Origin: Oscillospiraceae bacterium
GTDB taxonomy: Bacteria; Bacillota; Clostridia; Oscillospirales; Oscillospiraceae
Reading direction: 5' to 3'
Assembly: GCA_017399325.1 (NCBI GenBank)
Contig: JAFQDY010000098.1
Location: 1 to 15,255 of the forward strand
DNA length: 15,255 bases
Shown piece by piece: positions 13,893-15,255 of this stretch (the first letter of the stretch is position 1; each line of letters begins with the position of its first letter). Below the pieces are notes generated by a model. The model saw nothing but the letters and a program-made list of their open reading frames with translations. It was not told the origin of the DNA and did no database searches. A program made the position numbers and the translations under genes.

Positions 13893-13920
13893 AAAATCCC
13901 CTCCCCAAACCGGGGAGGGG
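13893..13920 (-). terminator. Terminator of the leftward small-gene operon
   Basis: Read on the minus strand, CCCCTCCCC (13912-13920) pairs with GGGGAGGGG (13898-13906), and the stem is followed by ATTTTTG. It lies just past the stop of the lipoprotein gene. It may itself derive from the neighbouring repeats. Confidence 0.7.
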
Positions 13921-13928
13921 AAAAGATA

Positions 13929-14351
13929 TTACTCAATGTTGATAGAGGGGTAATAGGCGTGATAGGAACCATCATCATCTATGTCAACTGTGCCTTCAAA
14001 GGTTGCAGTGTCTTTTAGACTGCCATATTTGTCATATAAGTACAGTGTTCCACAAACAGAAAAGTGGTTATCGCGGTCTTCTGTAATGGAACCCACATTA
14101 ACTCTTGTAGCGTCTATATTGTATTTGCCGAATGTAGAAGCCTTATAAGATTCTTTCATATATTTTATCAGCATCTTAAGTGCTTCACGTTCCGCAATCT
14201 CTTCTTTTTCACTTGTAGAAAGCGTTTTCTGGGTTGGTTTGACATAGGAATTGTTTGATGATGGTGTCTTGGTAGAGCTGGATGCGTTAGAACAACCCAA
14301 TAAAGACAAGATAATCAAACAAACAATGGAGAATACAACTGCTTTTTTCAT
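13929..14351 (-). CDS. Putative lipoprotein of unknown function
   Basis: This 140-aa protein has a lipoprotein signal peptide: MKKA, a hydrophobic stretch, and the lipobox LLGC with the acylated cysteine at position 20. A Ser/Thr/Asn-rich linker (about 21-48) follows, then a mixed domain ending near YHAYYPSINIE. It would be anchored to the outer face of the membrane. I do not recognise the C-terminal domain. The start at 14351 follows GAGGTG, which overlaps the stop of the upstream 67-aa gene, so it is the last gene of a tight operon. It is AT-richer than the housekeeping genes to its left. Confidence 0.8.
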   Translation of the reverse strand: MKKAVVFSIVCLIILSLLGCSNASSSTKTPSSNNSYVKPTQKTLSTSEKEEIAEREALKMLIKYMKESYKASTFGKYNIDATRVNVGSITEDRDNHFSVCGTLYLYDKYGSLKDTATFEGTVDIDDDGSYHAYYPSINIE

Positions 14352-14360
14352 AATAACACC

Positions 14361-14564
14361 TCACTTCTTTTTAAAAAATACTGTTTTCACAATAACCGGC
14401 TCTTCGCGTATATCCGTAATTTTATAGCCATGCTCGGCGGCTTTACGCGAAAGAGCAGAGCCATTCATTAAGTAGGATTTGCCCTTAGGTAAGGCTACGC
14501 CTGTTCTTTCTTCATTTATATCGCTCCCTCTTTGTGTAAAGTTGAGTTTAACTTTGCAAAGCAT
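14361..14564 (-). CDS. Small hypothetical protein (67 aa)
   Basis: A small open frame sits between the two-TM gene and the lipoprotein gene; I do not recognise it. The frame extends further upstream, but that part overlaps the preceding gene. The likely start is the second of two adjacent ATGs (14564), with AGGA five bases before it, overlapping the previous gene's end by 17 nt; this implies translational coupling. The product is basic (LPKGKSY, ending VFFKKK), with no membrane segment. It lies 9 nt before the lipoprotein gene. The alternative is that it is the remnant of a longer gene. Confidence 0.5.
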   Translation of the reverse strand: MLCKVKLNFTQRGSDINEERTGVALPKGKSYLMNGSALSRKAAEHGYKITDIREEPVIVKTVFFKKK

Positions 14565-14892
14565 CATCTTCCTGATTGGTTTCAACGGTATTGGTTTGCT
14601 GAACAGCAACATATACAGGGGGATCATTCGGCTTAATACAAATTGCAAGAGCGAGGATTACCAAGCCGCAAGTTGCCAACAGAGCAGAAAAAGCGGTTCT
14701 AATCATGATTCCGACAGACATAACGTTGTTGGCGCTTTGTGCAGCGGCGTTCTGAATTCCTGTGTAGGCATCACCGCCGTATGAATAGTTGGATTCATAG
14801 AAACCCGCATCCATACGGATGACTACGATGGCAGCACCGATTGCGAGTAAACCAATAATAAAGAACAATGTTTTTAATGCTTTTCTTCTCAT
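14548..14892 (-). CDS. Small two-helix membrane protein of unknown function
   Basis: This 114-aa protein has two predicted transmembrane segments (about 6-27 and 63-86). Between them is a loop containing YSYGGDAYTGIQNAAAQSAN, a composition seen in small Firmicutes membrane proteins of unknown role. The N-terminus is basic (MRRKALK) and the C-terminal tail is acidic and polar. The start at 14892 follows AAGAGGAG. It is the first gene of the leftward operon and lies directly behind the consensus promoter at 14957-14985. Function is not inferred. Confidence 0.75.
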   Translation of the reverse strand: MRRKALKTLFFIIGLLAIGAAIVVIRMDAGFYESNYSYGGDAYTGIQNAAAQSANNVMSVGIMIRTAFSALLATCGLVILALAICIKPNDPPVYVAVQQTNTVETNQEDDALQS

Positions 14893-14912
14893 AATAAAAT
14901 CTCCTCTTATAT

Positions 14913-14932
14913 AAAATTAGTACGCTAATTTT
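14913..14932. repeat. Perfect palindrome in the leader of the leftward operon
   Basis: AAAATTAG (14913-14920) and CTAATTTT (14925-14932) are perfect complements around TACG. It lies in the transcribed leader, 14 nt upstream of the ribosome binding site. It could be an additional operator or an RNA hairpin. Confidence 0.5.
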
Positions 14933-14956
14933 GAAAAATAAGCGCCTCTGAAAAAG

Positions 14957-14985
14957 ATTATAGACAAATTTTGTCTATTTGTCAA
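14957..14985 (-). promoter_or_regulatory. Full-consensus sigma-A promoter of the leftward small-gene operon
   Basis: On the minus strand: TTGACA (14980-14985), exactly 17 nt, TATAAT (14957-14962). Both hexamers and the spacing are ideal. Transcription would start near 14950. So strong a promoter for small unknown genes implies tight repression, and palindromic operators do overlap it. Confidence 0.88.
14960..14978. promoter_or_regulatory. Operator 1: palindrome filling the promoter spacer
   Basis: ATAGACAAA (14960-14968) and TTTGTCTAT (14970-14978) form a perfect 9-bp inverted repeat around one central base. It occupies nearly all of the spacer of the leftward promoter and overlaps its -10, so a bound protein would exclude RNA polymerase. 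The divergent XRE regulator is the obvious candidate. Confidence 0.7.
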
Positions 14986-15002
14986 TAGATAGTTTCTATC
15001 TA
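14986..15002. promoter_or_regulatory. Operator 2: palindrome next to the XRE gene
   Basis: TAGATAG (14986-14992) and CTATCTA (14996-15002) form a perfect 7-bp inverted repeat around TTT. Like operator 1 it spans 17 bp between TAGA and TCTA ends; the centres are 25 bp apart. It lies just upstream of the XRE ribosome binding site, so it probably mediates autoregulation of that gene. Confidence 0.6.
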
Positions 15003-15029
15003 AGGTAAAATAACACCGAGGTGATTTCT

Positions 15030-15251
15030 GTGAAACTGTCCTTTGGCGAAAAGATACGAAACCTTCGGGAAGACCGCGACATTAATCAGACCCAACTTGG
15101 TGAAGCGGTCAAGATGACCCAGCGGAAAATTTCCTATATTGAGTGCGGCAAGTGCGAGCCGGGTATTGATGATATTAAGGCCTTTTGCCAATTTTTTAAG
15201 GTGTCTGCCGACTACCTGCTTGATATACCGGAAATCTATCGAAAAAAGTAA
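15030..15251 (+). CDS. XRE family HTH transcriptional regulator
   Basis: This 73-aa protein is almost entirely a Cro/C1-type helix-turn-helix domain: FGEKIRNLREDRDINQTQLGEAVKMTQRKISYIECGKCEPGIDDIKAFCQFFKVSADYLLDI is the HTH_3 pattern from helix 1 to helix 5, including the typical YLL end. No further sensing domain follows. The start is taken as the GTG at 15030 with GAGGTG six bases before it; another GTG at 15021 lies within that site. It diverges from the small-gene operon, with paired palindromes between, so it is probably that operon's repressor and its own. Confidence 0.9.
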   Translation: MKLSFGEKIRNLREDRDINQTQLGEAVKMTQRKISYIECGKCEPGIDDIKAFCQFFKVSADYLLDIPEIYRKK

Positions 15252-15255
15252 CGAG

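Noticed and set aside
12464..13922. CRISPR array in the repeat-rich regions
   Set aside because: The repeats are palindromic units of different types, not regularly spaced identical copies with unique spacers, and no cas gene is present.
14565..14648. Longer form of the 67-aa gene starting at 14648
   Set aside because: This part overlaps the two-TM gene by about 100 nt in another frame and has no ribosome binding site.

Overview
The window looks like a chromosome segment of a spore-forming, gut-type Clostridia, most likely in the Oscillospiraceae/Ruminococcaceae. This rests on a clear Spo0A, strong GGAGG-type ribosome binding sites, moderately high GC coding sequence, and palindromic intergenic repeats of a kind familiar from that group. 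Genus cannot be decided from the sequence. I see no rRNA, tRNA, CRISPR array, transposase or integrase.

Layout. (1) 164-2574: spo0A on the minus strand, diverging from an M18 zinc aminopeptidase across a 353-nt regulatory region that holds several 0A-box-like sites. (2) 2638-4100: a stand-alone sugar-ABC ATPase (MsmK/MalK/UgpC type) with no permease genes beside it, driven from a promoter overlaid by an inverted repeat and preceded by a long structured leader; a strong terminator follows. (3) 4152-7620: a two-gene unit with its own promoter and terminator, coding for a cytoplasmic GH89-like (alpha-N-acetylglucosaminidase-like) hydrolase and a GNAT-like acyltransferase. (4) 7670-11721: malQ and glgP, an alpha-glucan/glycogen breakdown operon with a structured leader and a perfect 0A-box core upstream of the promoter. 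(5) 11790-12450: an orphan ECF-transporter substrate-binding (S) subunit. (6) 12464-12586: a composite multi-hairpin repeat. (7) 12595-13672: azlC-azlD, a branched-chain amino acid exporter on the minus strand. (8) 13691-13922: a mosaic of palindromic repeats. (9) 13929-15251: a visibly AT-richer block in which three small unknown genes (two-TM protein, 67-aa protein, lipoprotein) run leftward from a full-consensus sigma-A promoter whose spacer is a perfect palindrome, next to a divergent XRE-family repressor.

How it fits together. Groups 2-4 share a theme: the ATPase would power several sugar importers, MalQ and GlgP turn alpha-glucans into glucose-1-phosphate and glucose, and the GH89-like enzyme with its acyltransferase partner would process an imported or internal (amino-)sugar conjugate. 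Spo0A, the sporulation master regulator, sits at one end, and a 0A-box core upstream of malQ-glgP suggests that storage-glucan use could be tied to the sporulation decision. The most self-contained uncharacterised units are the GH89-like/acyltransferase pair and the XRE-controlled small-gene operon.
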